In this document: in pieces, positions 1-10,258 of the stretch | How the letters are laid out: the number at the start of each line of letters is the position of its first letter | Position numbering within the stretch: position 1 is the stretch's first letter | Source of the DNA: Lepidostoma basale | Lineage: Eukaryota > Arthropoda > Insecta > Trichoptera > Lepidostomatidae | NCBI GenBank assembly: GCA_022606425.2 | Contig: JAHDVF020001251.1 | Coordinates: 1,660,501 to 1,724,500, forward strand | Length of the DNA: 64,000 nucleotides | Reading direction: 5' to 3' | Translations under genes and position numbers: made by a program | The notes under the pieces: model-generated | Told to the model about the DNA's origin: nothing | What the model saw: the letters and a program-made list of their open reading frames with translations, nothing else | Database searches by the model: none

Positions 1-160
1 CCTCACGATACTCGTCCTCGTGGAAGACCTCCTAAAAGATGGAGGTACAGCTGGGAATCCACCTCATAGAAAGAGCAACCTACCGGAGAACAGACTACGT
101 ATGTCTTCAGCAAGGAAAAGAAGATGTTCTTAATGTTTTAGAATGTTGAGAAAGCGCGAG
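1..160 (+). mobile_element. RTE-E fragment (non-LTR retrotransposon C-terminus)
   Basis: One frame reads TRPRGRPPKRWRY, the basic GRPxKRW motif found near the C-terminus of RTE-type endonuclease/reverse transcriptases. The same stretch recurs at 32496-32850 (plus) and 20195-20600 (minus). This is only a 3' end, cut by the window edge. Confidence 0.55.
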
Positions 161-289
161 AAGTATTCAATGGATACGCCTAAAAAAAATATTGATTTCT
201 AGAAGTTTTATTATATTTTATGTGAATGTAATGTTTCGCCATCAAATCTAGCGAAAATCAAACTTGCTGCTGACGGCGTGATGGTTAAT

Positions 290-370
290 TAGTTACTTAA
301 TTAAAATACGTCAACGCGCCCTTGAGGTGATTACATCACAAGAACGGCGCTTTAAAATTAGCATATTATT
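290..370 (+). mobile_element. CR1-like element, 3' terminus only
   Basis: The end 'gcgcccttgaggtgattaca...' followed by a TTA-rich tail matches the termini at 35137-35352 (plus) and 62468-62985 (minus). About 80 bp survive. Upstream, 180-290 is a mixture of a Penelope-like scrap and an RTE-A tail. Confidence 0.5.
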
Positions 371-478
371 ATTACGAATGTTGACGATTCCAGAGAAGTA
401 TGTCAGGAAAGAACAGTGTGGCGTTCCATTTCTGCATACCCTTTTGATGAGACGACGTGTTGGTTAGTTAGTTCATCA
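371..478 (+). mobile_element. RTE-A 3' end
   Basis: The last ~100 bp of RTE-A (agaagtatgtcaggaaagaa ... gttagttagtt). The hairpin region near the end is degraded. Confidence 0.6.
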
Positions 479-965
479 TTCATTCATTTCTCGGCGCTAC
501 ATCCCGGTGTGGGACTTGGCCTCCTCCACTGACTTCTGTCTCTGGCCATCTCTCTCCATTCCCCAGCTCCTTCCATTTTCTCCCAATCTTCATCCACGCA
601 ATCCGCCCATCTTTTCCTCGGTCTGCCTCTTGGTCTCTTTTCGCGAGGCACCCATCTGCATATAAGCTTCGGAGATCGATGTCTTTCATATTCGTGAAAG
701 TACGTTAAAAAGACAAATACTCTTGACTTTGGAGAGTATCTTGTATTCCTAATGTCGAACCATCTCTCATGCCTTCCTGGTATTATATATTTATTATGTT
801 TTACCTGTTCTCAATAGATGCCTTAAACTATAAAAAATGTTTGTAATGTCTTTGGAGAAACTAAACTGATTTGATTTGATAATTTGTGATGTTCTAACCT
901 CTGGCATTCTTTCCACATGGCCAGCCCACCGTAGGCGTTGAGACTTCCAGAATCTCTCTACTGTA
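478..965 (-). mobile_element. RTE-D C-terminus, interrupted by an NLR-T insertion
   Basis: On the minus strand the two halves (965-883 and 654-478) read RWAGHVERMPEVRTSQ, then GRPRKRWADCVDEDWEKMEG and a WREMARDRSQWRR-like end. This is the standard C-terminal layout of an RTE-like endonuclease/reverse transcriptase. The halves are separated by the plus-strand NLR-T copy at 655-882, so RTE-D is the older insertion. Several frame breaks make it a dead copy. Confidence 0.6.
655..882 (+). mobile_element. NLR-T 3' end with TTTGA tail
   Basis: Homologous to 2013-2258, 10425-10895, 33100-33712 and 47440-47692. It ends in ctgatttgatttgat. The terminal part of the ORF and the short 3' UTR remain. Confidence 0.6.
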
Positions 966-1440
966 AGTTAGTTAGGTAAATTGTAAGTTAGTTGGTTAAA
1001 TTTAATTTTATAAATTCCACCCGCCCATGTTTGTTCGTATTGCCACTTTTTACATGTCCCATTGTCACGGAATGCTGCTAACAACGTGACAAGCTGACTG
1101 CTTTAGATTAACTCCGGCCTTTGTGGAAGAAGCTTAGCTCGGCTCAGTGGCCCAATGGGGGAGTTGTGTGCAATTTCGAGTGAATCTTGATTGGTGCTTA
1201 ACCTGAAATGTTCCCCCGCATTGTAGGCCCGCCGGTCCATTGATAACGTGTCTCGAAAGGGGATAAGATGATTTGTTAAGGATGTGAAACAATGGCCCCG
1301 CCCTTTGCAATTGTTTCCACGATTTTTCATTAAATAAAACATTGTAAATTAATACGAATGAAAACGTGAAATTTATTTTTAAAGTGATTATGTCGTATCA
1401 ATGCGGAACGTGTTGTTTTCATTAATACGAGTATCAAACA
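966..1440. other. No recognisable gene or repeat
   Basis: Apparently single-copy sequence within the window. The ORFs here are short with no family signature. A short piece near 1345-1370 resembles the edge of a Penelope-like repeat. Confidence 0.4.
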
Positions 1441-1665
1441 TTAAATTTATTATTGGATAATGGCGGTAGCCTTTCACATTGCGTTAAAATGATCTTCTGC
1501 TTAATGCTTTAAATCCAATCTTCATAGATGGCGCTAGTGTGTAGATTGAAAACTACCATGTGAAGTGTGGTGTTACAGATTAACATATATACAACTTCCA
1601 AAAATTTGTCAGACATGGTGGTCATATGAAAAGGTGGAATGGGTCCTATAACACCTTGATCAACC

Positions 1666-1977
1666 TATCACAGAACTTTGCAAGCTGACAGATTTGAACC
1701 CTCGGCAGTTAACTCTACGATCCTCGAAGGAAGAGGCAACACACAAACTTCTCGTCCCGCGGCGCCAAGGAGCTTCAAACTTCGCAGATCGCGCTTTTGG
1801 CATCGCGGGACCGACGGCGTGGAACAGGCTGCCCTACAATATCCGCAATCAAGACGACGAAGGAGTGTTCAGAAGCTCTCTTAAAACTTTTCTTTTTAAG
1901 AGAAGCTTTCCGGACGTTGCGCGCCCTTGAAGTGAATCTCTCACAAAAATGGCGCTATATAAATCATCATCATCATC
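1666..1977 (+). mobile_element. CR1-like 3' end with ATC tail and target duplication
   Basis: The frame at 1694-1930 ends FADRAFGIAGPTAWNRLP...LKTFLFKRSF, the conserved C-terminal block of CR1/L2 elements. It differs from the other CR1 copies in the window, so it is a separate subfamily. The tail is (ATC)n. The flanks repeat atcaacc (1659-1665 and 1978-1984), consistent with a short target-site duplication in R8. Confidence 0.65.
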
Positions 1978-2012
1978 ATCAACCATATTCGAATTGGGAA
2001 GAGCAATTAGTC

Positions 2013-2258
2013 TGCTGAACGCGGTCTCCTCAGAGATCAACGTATTTCATGTTAGTGAAAGTACGTTCAGGGGGCAAATACTATTGACTTTAGAAAGTAT
2101 CTTGTCTTCCTAATGTCGAATCATCTCTAACGCGTTCCTGGTACTTTGTTGTATTTTTATGATATTTTACCTGTACTTAATAGATGCCTTAAACATTTTC
2201 CTGTTTGTAATGTCTATTGAGTTAATAAACTGATTTGATTTGATTTGATTTGATTCAG
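2013..2258 (+). mobile_element. NLR-T 3' end nested in R8
   Basis: Same 3' end as 655-882, with four TTTGA/GATTT units at the tail. It sits a few bases downstream of the CR1 copy inside the same R8 host. Confidence 0.6.
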
Positions 2259-2310
2259 TTTCCAATTTGCATCTTCGTCTCTATTGAGATACAATTGATT
2301 CTTAAAAATT

Positions 2311-2712
2311 CAAAGTGTTGTAAAGAACTAGTTTTCTTAAATTTAAAATGTTTAATTTGTTTAACATTGTGAATTAGATATTTATTGTTCCTGGTAGGTC
2401 CACTACTTAAAAGATCTGTTACTATGCATGTATATAAATCTCTCTATTTCATTGGTCTTGTTGACAATTTGTCGGAATAAGCCGAAACGGATTCGTTCAT
2501 AAGAGAGACATTCATTCACAGCGGTGTCGACGGAATTCCGTCAGCATCCCGTAACAAGTGTCCATCTCCTTCCCAGACTCCGGACCACACAGGCTGTTGA
2601 TACTCGTACATTATTTCGTTGGGTCGCTTAATAATTGATCTCGGCCACTTAACTGCGTTAACCCTTTGATGTCTGCTAACGTGTTTTCTCGAATTGTTTA
2701 CCTATTATTATA
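2311..2712. other. No recognisable gene or repeat
   Basis: About 400 bp of apparently unique sequence. Nothing coding or structured stands out. Confidence 0.4.
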
Positions 2713-3250
2713 ACTAACCATCACGCCCTCTCTCCGAAGGGGTAGGCAGAAAGAATAAACTGCCACACTTTTCTTTCCTGACATATTTCTCTCGCTTCCT
2801 CAACATTCATACATCGTGTCATGCACGCGCGTCGATTTCTCTGACTCCTCACATGACCGACATTCAATATTTGATTTATTTGATCGTGCCACGTTTTCCT
2901 CGGTCTTCCTCTATTTCTAGTTCCATTTACATCATTAACATATATTTTTTACCATTCTTTCTTCATGCATTCTTTCCATATGTCCAAACCATCTTAATGA
3001 TCCTTTCATTATTTTGTTCATGACACCATCATTCGCACCGCATTCACTACTTATAATTTCATTCGACACTCTATTATACACAGAGTATCCACACATTCGT
3101 CTAAGAGATCTCATTTCTACTGCATTTATTCTACTTTCATCCTTCTTTTGCCTGTTCCGTGCTTCGCTTCCATACATAACGGTTGGTACAAGTAGCTCTT
3201 CTTTCAATATACCTCTCAATATATCTATCTGGTGTTTTGTGTGATCAAAA
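2713..3250 (-). mobile_element. RTE-A, 5'-truncated copy
   Basis: The minus-strand frame at 2935-3258 contains VLVPTVMYGSEA, INAVEMRSLRRMCG and GSLRWFGHMERM, the connection and C-terminal region downstream of the RT domain. The 3' end lies at 2713 with the usual gaaggggtaggcag hairpin region. It has frameshifts and is not autonomous. Confidence 0.75.
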
Positions 3251-3254
3251 AATT

Positions 3255-3660
3255 CCAATCAGGACCAAGGGCAGAGTCTACAAGACTGCAGTGAGGCCCG
3301 CCATGCTAAATGGAGCAGAATGCTGGACCAATAAAAAAGTCTACTAACGTCGAGTCCACGCTGCCGAGATGAAAATGCTGTAGTGGGCCGGAGGCGTCAC
3401 AAGGCTGGACCACATAAGGAACGAATACTTGAGGGGTAGCTTTAAGGTTGCCCCAATAGCAGAAAAATTAAGAGAATCGCGACTCCGGTGGTACGGTCAT
3501 GTGAAGCGAAGAGACAGTGAACACATTGTACAAAAAGCCCTCAGCATTCCCACAAAACCATGAAGAAGAGGTCGCCCAATGGCAACATGGAAAAGTAGCT
3601 CCAACGCGAGAACCTGACAGTGGAGATGAGTCAAAATAGAAAAGTTTGTCGTTTTCGTAC
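3255..3660 (+). mobile_element. RTE-F fragment
   Basis: Broken frames read GRVYKTAVRPAMLNGAECW, HAAEMKMLWWAGGVTRLD, IRNEYLRGSFKVAPIAEKL and SRLRWYGHVKRRD, then RGRPMATW. This is the C-terminal part of an RTE-like reverse transcriptase different from RTE-A, B and C. Stops and frameshifts are frequent. A related minus-strand piece lies at 4925-5015. Confidence 0.6.
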
Positions 3661-3721
3661 GAGGAGGGCCGACCCCAGACGATGGGAAATGGCAAAGGGA
3701 AAGAAGACTAGCCAATATTTT

Positions 3722-4085
3722 GTAAAAATACTACATAAATACACGAAATCATCTACTTGCTCCAGATTTTCACCATTCGTATAAATTATTTGATAATAAT
3801 TAATGTCGCTGAACGTTAACGGGTTAACGTAATAGCCAGAGTTTAAAGGCGCGCCCATAAAGTTGTAGTTCGTGACAATAAAGCTTACGTTCAATAATTT
3901 ACTAATTGTCGAATCGCCCACTCGGGCCGTGGCTTTACACCGCGCCAGCCACCTCCATTAAGCGTATAATTAACGCCATCCCCCAACGGGGTTGCTAGCT
4001 GACCTGTCGCCCAGCATCCCGGGGGAGGGACTCGATCCCGGATCCTATTTAGAGATAGACGAAAATCCCTCTTCAGCTATCCTGT
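3722..4085 (-). other. Short RTE-A scrap, then unique sequence
   Basis: 3722-3800 matches the RTE-A segment encoding NGENLEQVDDFVYLCSIFT on the minus strand. From 3800 to 4085 I see no repeat and no gene. Confidence 0.4.
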
Positions 4086-4104
4086 ACAGCAATATTTTTA
4101 ACTA

Positions 4105-4800
4105 CAGTAGAACCTCGATTATCCGGATACCTGTTGTCCGGATGTCCGGATGTCCGGATGTTTACCTGTTGGTGAAGCTAGGACCCTCGTAAATTCTTTT
4201 GTAGTGTCACGGTTAGATTATTGCAACGGAATGTACGCTGGATTGCCAAATAATCAATTAAGCAGAATACAAAGCGTATTTAATGCTGCTGCCCGATTGA
4301 TTATGGGGCAACACTGTCATATCACGCCGCTCCTGAAGGACCTTCACTGGCTTAAAATCCGAGAGCGAGTAAAATATAAATTGTGTTTGACAGTGTTTAA
4401 GGCTCGACACCAGAGAGCGCCAGCGTATATATCGGACCTCTGCGTGACACCCATGCCAACGGAAAGGCAACGTTCACTCCGATCAGTAGAAACAAGTGCA
4501 AACAACATAGCGATTCCAGTCAGAGCCAATAAAGCATGTTTCTATGATCGTGCTTTCAGCGTTGCGGGTCCGTTGGCGTGGAATAGCCTCCATGTTAGTA
4601 TTAAGTATGAGGATAGTGACGTTAAATTTAAGAAACATCTGAAGACTGCACTGTTCGGTCAGTCATTTCCTAGTGCGCCCTTGGAGTAATTGATTTTACA
4701 AAACGGCGCACTTAAAATACAAATCATCATAATAATAATAATAATAATAATGAAGGTAGTCCGGATAAGGACAAATCCGGATAATAGAAAAACAATTAGT
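4105..4800. mobile_element. Possible pogo/Tigger-like MITE split by CR1
   Basis: TA followed by CAGTAGAACCTCGATTATCC at 4105 looks like a pogo/Tigger terminal inverted repeat. It leads into three tandem tgtccgga units. After the CR1 insertion (4166-4760) the sequence resumes with tagtccggataagg and tccggataata, the expected inverted sense. The right terminus is eroded, so the assignment is tentative. Confidence 0.4.
4166..4760 (+). mobile_element. CR1/L2-like retrotransposon, C-terminal ORF and tail
   Basis: This is the best preserved CR1 copy. The open frame (4150-4689) covers VNSFVVSRLDYCNGMYAGLP, RIQSVFNAAARLI, ITPLLKDLHWLKIRERVKYK, APAYISDL and DRAFSVAGPLAWNSL, ending at taa 4687-4689. 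These are the conserved blocks downstream of the RT domain in CR1/L2 elements. The tail is (TCA)(ATA)n. The copy is 5' truncated, with no endonuclease or RT core. Confidence 0.8.
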
Positions 4801-5015
4801 AGTGCTAACAATAATAATAATACTAATTATTATTATTAGTATTATTATCATTATTTTAACAGTAAAAACTGAAATTATGTTAACAAATAATTGTTAGTAC
4901 CTACTTATAACAAATAGCATGCTGAAGAATGCTGAGGGCTTTTTGTACAATGTGTTCACTGTCTCTTCGCTTCACATGACCGTACCACCGGAGTCGCAAT
5001 TCTCCTAATTTTTCT
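4800..5015 (-). repeat. AT-rich palindrome, then RTE-F scrap
   Basis: 4808-4855 is an imperfect inverted repeat built from aat/att triplets. 4925-5015 is a minus-strand RTE-F piece (homologous to 3470-3560). Confidence 0.45.
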
Positions 5016-5019
5016 GTTA

Positions 5020-5695
5020 TTGAGGTATGGCTTGACTACAGTGGATCAGTATTGCATTTGAACGGCCGTAACGTTGAAAGGGTGGAATAATTTAAATATC
5101 TCGGCAGCATACTAACACAATCTCTTGACCCAGATGTAGAGATAAAATGCAGAATTGAGGCAGCAAGAGCTACGTTTAATAAAATGAAAACACTCTTCTG
5201 TAATGATAACGTAAACTTGAAACTCCGCCAGAGAATGATCAAATGCTATGTGTGGTCTGTTTTATTGTACGGGTGTGAAACTTGGACCCTGAAAGTTAAC
5301 TCAATGAACAGACTGGAAGCATTTGAAATGTGGCTCCATCGCCGAATGTTCAGATTTACCTGGACAGACATGGTTACCAATACCGAAGTCCTGAGGCGAA
5401 CTAGAGTTGACAGGGAATTGTTATCAACTATCAAGGTTCGAAAGATTTCATATCTGGGTCATATACTGCGTGGGGAAAAGTGCCACCTTCTCCAACTGAT
5501 ATTGGAGGGAAAAATTGAGGGACGCCGAGGGCCCGGAAGGAGACAAATGTCCTGGCTGCGAAACGTGAGGGAGTGGACCGGCATCCGAAGTATGGAGGAG
5601 CTGTTCCGAGCGGCGCAGGACAGGGACAGGTTCGCCGAGGTGATCGCAAACGTTGGGGGACCCGACAGGGTACTTGAAGAAGAAGAATAACAAAT
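5020..5695 (+). mobile_element. RTE-B C-terminal copy with GAA tail
   Basis: The open frame 5184-5690 reads LLYGCETWTLKVNSMNRLEA, FEMWLHRRM, KISYLGHILRGEK, GRRGPGRRQMSWLRNVREWT and FAEVIANVGG, then runs directly into gaagaagaa. This is the C-terminal third of an RTE-type reverse transcriptase. Further copies are at 19740, 30895, 36535/36984 and 50480. The open frame suggests a fairly recent copy, but it lacks the catalytic core. Confidence 0.75.
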
Positions 5696-5925
5696 AGCAC
5701 AGGTTAATTTTTAAATTTGAATTATTGCATCGAATTTAAAATGCGTTTTTTATTAGTCTTTCTTTGTTTAGTTTTTATTATATTTGTACACCTGAAGATG
5801 GAGGTATCCTCCGAAACATGTCGTGTTTTTTAAATATTTTATATTAAATAGTGGATTAATCAATGTTTTTCAATTCCCTAAGTATGATACTATGGAATTC
5901 CACAGTGTTAGCGTTCAATAAGTAG
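5696..5925 (+). mobile_element. Penelope-like terminal repeat
   Basis: Contains the hammerhead-like motif at 5786-5828 and the downstream block 'gaattccacagtgtta' that recurs at 32093, 53990 and 57985. No Penelope ORF is present. Assignment rests on the motif arrangement known for Penelope-like terminal repeats. Confidence 0.5.
5786..5828 (+). ncRNA. Hammerhead-ribozyme-like motif
   Basis: Helix I acac/gtgt (5788-5791 with 5823-5826), core CTGAAGA (5792-5798), helix II GGAGG/CCTCC (5800-5804 with 5808-5812, loop TAT), GAAA (5813-5816), a short acatgt self-complementary helix III, and a GTC cleavage triplet (5820-5822). One extra T (5799) lies between the core and helix II, which departs from the canonical hammerhead, so activity is uncertain. 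Confidence 0.5.
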
Positions 5926-5932
5926 GTATATT

Positions 5933-6180
5933 TCTGAATCAATTGTATCTCAATAGAGACGAAGATGCAAATTGGAAACAGAATACGGTTGATCAAGGTG
6001 TTTACAGGACTTATGACCTGTCATTGGTTGGGTTAAGCGCACGCTTTATGTAACACAACATTCCCCATTCCGCCTTATTTTTCTTATGACCACCATGTCT
6101 GACAAATTTTTGGAAGTTATATATGTTAATCTCCAACACCACCCTTTACATGGTAGTATATATTTCTATTCAGATATATT
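5933..6180 (+). repeat. R8 repeat, partial
   Basis: Starts at the shared 5' signature aattgtatctcaatagagac and continues through acttatgacctgtcattggt and tctgacaaatttttggaagt. The 3' part is missing. R8 is unclassified. Confidence 0.6.
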
Positions 6181-6600
6181 TCTATTTGCATTATTTTATA
6201 TTTCTTTATAAATTATTTGCGTCTTGTTAAAGTAGTTGCATATTTAAAAAAAATAAGATTTCGCGCCGAATTATTGAACCATCAATAAGCAGCATGGCCG
6301 GTCATAGGTCATCCGAGATTGCATACTCTGATTACCGGTCATTATACATTCTTGGAGTCTATTCGCCGGAGAATGATGGATCCGCTGAGCATGCGGGACC
6401 CTCGCTTCGGCCTGGACCGCGCATCGAGCTCGCGACATGCATAATAAATCAGTCGTAACATTTGAGCTGACAGCCTCTGGCCGGATCACCGCTGATCTAT
6501 GAGAGTGTCTCAGATAAAGGCGAATTCATACACAAGCGTATCGGATAGACACGACAATTCGAGGGAAGAAAGATACGTATCTACACGTGTGTATTACTAT
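6180..6600. other. No recognisable gene or repeat
   Basis: Unique sequence. 6290-6500 is more GC-rich than its surroundings but shows no coding signature. Confidence 0.4.
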
Positions 6601-6960
6601 ATCTATATAGATAACTCTGCTGGACAGTTTTCAAAGCGCTACATGGAATGGCACCAAGTTATATATCTGAACTCTGTATAACGGACAGCCTAAATACAAG
6701 GAAATCCACACTTCGCTCGGCGAACTCCTCGGCAATAGGAAGATAAGTTGAGCCGAAGCGTTGCCCTAGTACAAATTTCGGGGATCGAGCGTTCGCGGTA
6801 GCCGGTCCATCAGCTTGGAACAATCTCCCTTCACACCTCAGATGCATAAATGATCCGACAGATTTCAGATCTAAACTGAAAACCCATATTTTTCATATTT
6901 CATACCCAATTTAAACATTTATACTTTGTTCTACTATACAACATAGGCGATCCCGATTTC
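6601..6960 (+). mobile_element. CR1-like C-terminal fragment
   Basis: Frames give APSYISEL-, FAVAGPSAWNNLPSHLRC- and FRSKLKTHIF-like blocks, nearly identical to the inverted copy at 62468-62985 (same subfamily). Several frameshifts. Followed by a 40-bp SINE-1 scrap (6962-7003). Confidence 0.65.
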
Positions 6961-7003
6961 AATTCGTGATTGTCACACTGTCTTTGGTCTAGTGTAGAAT
7001 TCA

Positions 7004-7166
7004 CTTACTAACCATCCCGCCGTCTCTCCAAAGGGGTAGGCAGAAATAATGGACTGACACACTTTTCTTTTCCGACATATTTCTTTGGATTCCTCAACAT
7101 TCACGCATCGTGTCATGCACGCACGTCGATTTCTCAGACTCAGTATTTGATTTATTTGATCGTTTG
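7004..7166 (-). mobile_element. RTE-A 3' end
   Basis: Terminal ~160 bp of RTE-A including the ccaaaggggtaggcag region and the RRACMTRCMNVEE-coding stretch. Confidence 0.65.
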
Positions 7167-7625
7167 ACCAGAAGATGGCAGCAAGCTACCGAAACAAGTG
7201 GAAGCACACTAAATATATTATAATAAAGAAATTTTGTTTATTGATTCTTGAACAATGATAATAATACGAATGAAAACGTTTTCTAGAAGTTTTATTATAT
7301 TTTATGGGAATGACATGTTTCGCCTTTCTAAGACATTATCAAATGTCTAACATTTTGTATCAAAAATATTTTAATATGCTGTATAATATTTTTGTATCAA
7401 AAATATCATATAGTTAACAAACTAGCCCAAAACACAATAAATTTACATTTTACAGAATCTTTTAAAAAAAATGTTTAACCCCCACCACTATCATTTATTT
7501 TATAAACCAAATAAATGTTGATGTATGTAGGTACCAGAAGATGGCAGCAAGCTGCCGAAACCGGTCGACGATAAACACAAGTGGAAGCACACTAAATAAT
7601 ATATAATAATGAAGAAATTTTGTAT
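7167..7625 (+). mobile_element. Tandem Penelope-like terminal repeat pieces
   Basis: Two copies of the block 'agaagatggcagcaagctgc' (7172 and 7541) lie ~370 bp apart, each followed by caagtggaagcacactaaat. The second is a strong stem (ggcagc/gctgcc) followed by GAAACCGGTC. Between them, 7262-7360 resembles the arms of the inverted repeat at 26991-27223. Confidence 0.5.
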
Positions 7626-8137
7626 AATTTTTTTTTTGTTTCCTTTATTTAAAATTTTATGTTTTAATTATTTATTTGAGCGTGACACATTTTCTTTGCT
7701 TTGTTTTATTGTTTATTTTGTTTATACATTATTTAACTACACATGGTTTGTTAGTCAGTCAGTTAGTTAGTTAGTTAGTTAGTTGGTGACTTAAGCTTTC
7801 CGCACGTGGATTTTGATCTTTTCTATTTTACGGTATACGGACGATATTGTGTCTGTTGTCGTGCGCGTCTGAGACATTGCAATCAATTATGAAGCTGGCC
7901 TTATACGTCGCATTCTAGAAATGGCGGACGCATTGATCACCAGACAGCGCAGCGGGCTTGTAAGGCTTGGATCTAAAAGGAATTAATGCTTGATACATCG
8001 TCTGCACTGGCTCGGTTTTCTCCTTCGTATCGCCGACCATCGAGAATTCAAAATACACGCGTGTCCTCGGATATATCTTGATTCGTAGCGGTCGAAACGG
8101 AATACATTTTACCCGAGTAGGTTCTCTGATTTAAGAC
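7626..8137. other. Unique sequence with a (GTTA)n run
   Basis: A (GTTA)n run at 7752-7787 resembles an RTE-A tail without an attached element. The rest shows no gene or repeat. Confidence 0.45.
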
Positions 8138-8642
8138 TAACCTAACTAAGCATCACGCCGTCTCCCCGAAGGGGTAGGCAGAAAGAATGGACTGCCACAC
8201 TTTTCTTTCCTGACATATTTCTCTCGATTCATCAACATTCATACATCGTGTCATGCACGCGCGTCGATTTCTCTGACTCCCTCACATGGCCGAGATTCAA
8301 TATTTGATTTTCCTCGGTCTTCCTCTATTTCTGATTCCATTTACATCATTAACATATAATTTTTTTACCATTCTTTCTTCATTAATTTTTTCCATATGTC
8401 CAAACCATCTTAATGATCCTTTCATTATTTTGTTCATGACACCATCATTCGCACCGTATTCACTTCTTATATTTTCATTCGACACTCTATCATACACAGA
8501 GTATCCACACATTCGTCTAAGAGATCTCATTTCTACAGCATTTATTCTACTTTCATCCTTCTTTTGCCAGTTCCATGCTTCACTTCCATACATAAGGGTC
8601 GGTAGAAGAGCACCATTGTGCACTGCCATTCTAGCTTTTTAA
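8138..8642 (-). mobile_element. RTE-A, 5'-truncated copy
   Basis: Minus frame 8297-8629 reads LLPTLMYGSEAWNWQKKDES, EMRSLRRMCGYSVYDRVSNE, GSLRWFGHMEKI and GRPRKIKY. The last ~150 bp to the tail are in another frame. 3' end at 8138. Confidence 0.75.
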
Positions 8643-9025
8643 GTTTCCAAGTTCAAACCATAAAAATTGGAGAGCCATCTCCAGGCGTTGGCTAGCAATG
8701 TGTGATAATTGCATATCCTTTCACATTGCATTAATAATAATTTTCTGCTTAATGCTTACACCTAATCTTAATAGATGGCGCTAGTGTAGATTGAACTTAA
8801 AAATGTGAAGTGTTTCTCAACATAGTAGCATATATACATCTTTCAAAAATTTGTCAGACGTGGTGGTCGTAAGAAGTGCGGAATGTGGAATGTTGTTAAC
8901 ATAAAGCGATCGATTAACCCAATCAGTGACATGTCATAAGTCCTGTAAACGCTTCGACCACCATATTCTGTTTAAAAAAAAAAAACAATTTACATCTTCG
9001 TCTCTATTGAGATGCAATTAATCCT
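8643..9025 (-). repeat. R8 repeat, nearly complete
   Basis: Runs from the 5' signature (minus strand, near 9022) to the 3' block near 8650 (ccataaaaattggagagcca). Useful as the uninterrupted reference for the split copy at 1445-2310. Confidence 0.65.
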
Positions 9026-9224
9026 TTTTTTTAATTCGTTTTGTTGGCATTCGTGGCCTGCTGATGCCATTTTTAATTAACAATGTAATTAATCAGTTTA
9101 TTGAAATCTATCCATAGCAACCGCGGCTAACCGAGCTAAGAAGATTATTTCTTTAGTTATATATAATTCGAATTTCCAGTGCCAACCCTTTCGTTACGAG
9201 GAGCTTTTTGGCACAGTGCCAAGA

Positions 9225-9365
9225 TCTCGCCACACCGAAGGTCTCGATTCCAGGAGACGGCAGTGTGATCGTCACAATATCCATCTGGTGAAGAATTCAC
9301 GTGACTCTAAAATGGCTTTAGATTAATAAATTGTGTTATGAATTTGATACTCATAATATTTAAAT
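9225..9365 (+). mobile_element. Degenerate SINE-1
   Basis: Shows 'ggtctcgattccaggagac' in place of the B box, then gcagtgtgatcgtcac and gaattcacgtgac, matching SINE-1. The A box is poor. An old copy. Confidence 0.55.
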
Positions 9366-9376
9366 AAATATAATGT

Positions 9377-9932
9377 AAATTTTTAATTGTATCTCAATAG
9401 AGACGAAGAAACAAACTGGAAACTGAATATGGATGATCAAGGTGTTTACAGGACTTATGACCTGTCATTGGTTGGGTTAAGCGCACGCTTTATGTAATTA
9501 CAACATTCCCCATTCCACCATTGTTATGATCATGTATGATACATTTTTGGAAGTTGTATATATACTCCAAATCCATACATATCTTCACGTGGCAGTTCCA
9601 GTTAGCCATCTATGTAGATTTGATTGTACTAATTAATTTTTTTAAGATTAATCTATACAATCCATCCACTAACGCCATCTATGAAGAATGATTGTTTAGC
9701 ATTTAGCAAACTACTTTATTAACACAATGCGAAGAGGCTACCGCCTCCTAGCGCACTGTTTAGAAGTCGCCTGGAGTATCCACTCCTATTTTATACGCCA
9801 AATAATTGACCAGAATATTTACAAATATTTGTGAAATGTATACTTATATCTGTATACGAATCCTGGATTTTCATAATCTTGAAAATCCAGGATTCGTATA
9901 CAGATATAAGTATACATTTCACAAATATTTTT
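9377..9932 (+). repeat. R8 long form ending in a large hairpin, with target duplication
   Basis: R8 copy flanked by aaatataatgt at 9366-9376 and 9933-9943. It begins aaatttttaattgtatctca and ends in the palindrome at 9823-9930. A copy with the same long 3' part lies at 40410-41325. The 11-bp duplication fits target-primed reverse transcription better than a cut-and-paste element, but no coding part is known. Confidence 0.6.
9823..9930. repeat. Perfect inverted repeat, 50-bp arms, 8-nt loop
   Basis: Arms 9823-9872 and 9881-9930 are exactly complementary over 50 bp with loop ataatctt (9873-9880). It forms the 3' end of an R8 copy. The sister copy near 41270-41330 keeps a shortened version. Confidence 0.9.
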
Positions 9933-9943
9933 AAATATAATGT

Positions 9944-10258
9944 TTTTATAAAGATCGAGTGAATGCGGTGCGAATGATGATGTCATGAACAAAATAATGA
10001 AAGGATCTTTAACACGGTTTGGACACATGGAAAGAATGAATGAAGAAAGAATGGTAAAAAATTACACGTTAAAGTATGTAAATGGAACTAGAAATAGAGG
10101 AAGACCGAAGAAAACGTGGCACGATCGAATATATTGAATGTCGGCCACGTGAGGAACCGGAGAAATCGACGTGCGTGCATGTCACGATATATGAATGTTG
10201 TCGAAGCGAGAAAAGTATGTCAGGAAAGAAAAGTGTTGCAGTCCATTTTTTCTGCCAT
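9944..10258 (+). mobile_element. RTE-A C-terminal fragment
   Basis: Reads SECGANDDVMNKIMKGSL-like, then RTRFGHMERMNEERMV and NGTRNRGRP-like blocks across frame breaks. It ends without the usual (GTTA)n, where SINE-1 follows. Confidence 0.65.

Larger units (their letters stand above)
1445..2310 (-). repeat. R8 repeat split by CR1 and NLR-T insertions
   Basis: Two R8 segments (1445-1665 and 1985-2310) become contiguous when the CR1 and NLR-T inserts are removed, judged against the uninterrupted R8 at 8643-9025. This records at least two later insertions. R8 function is unknown. Confidence 0.6.
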
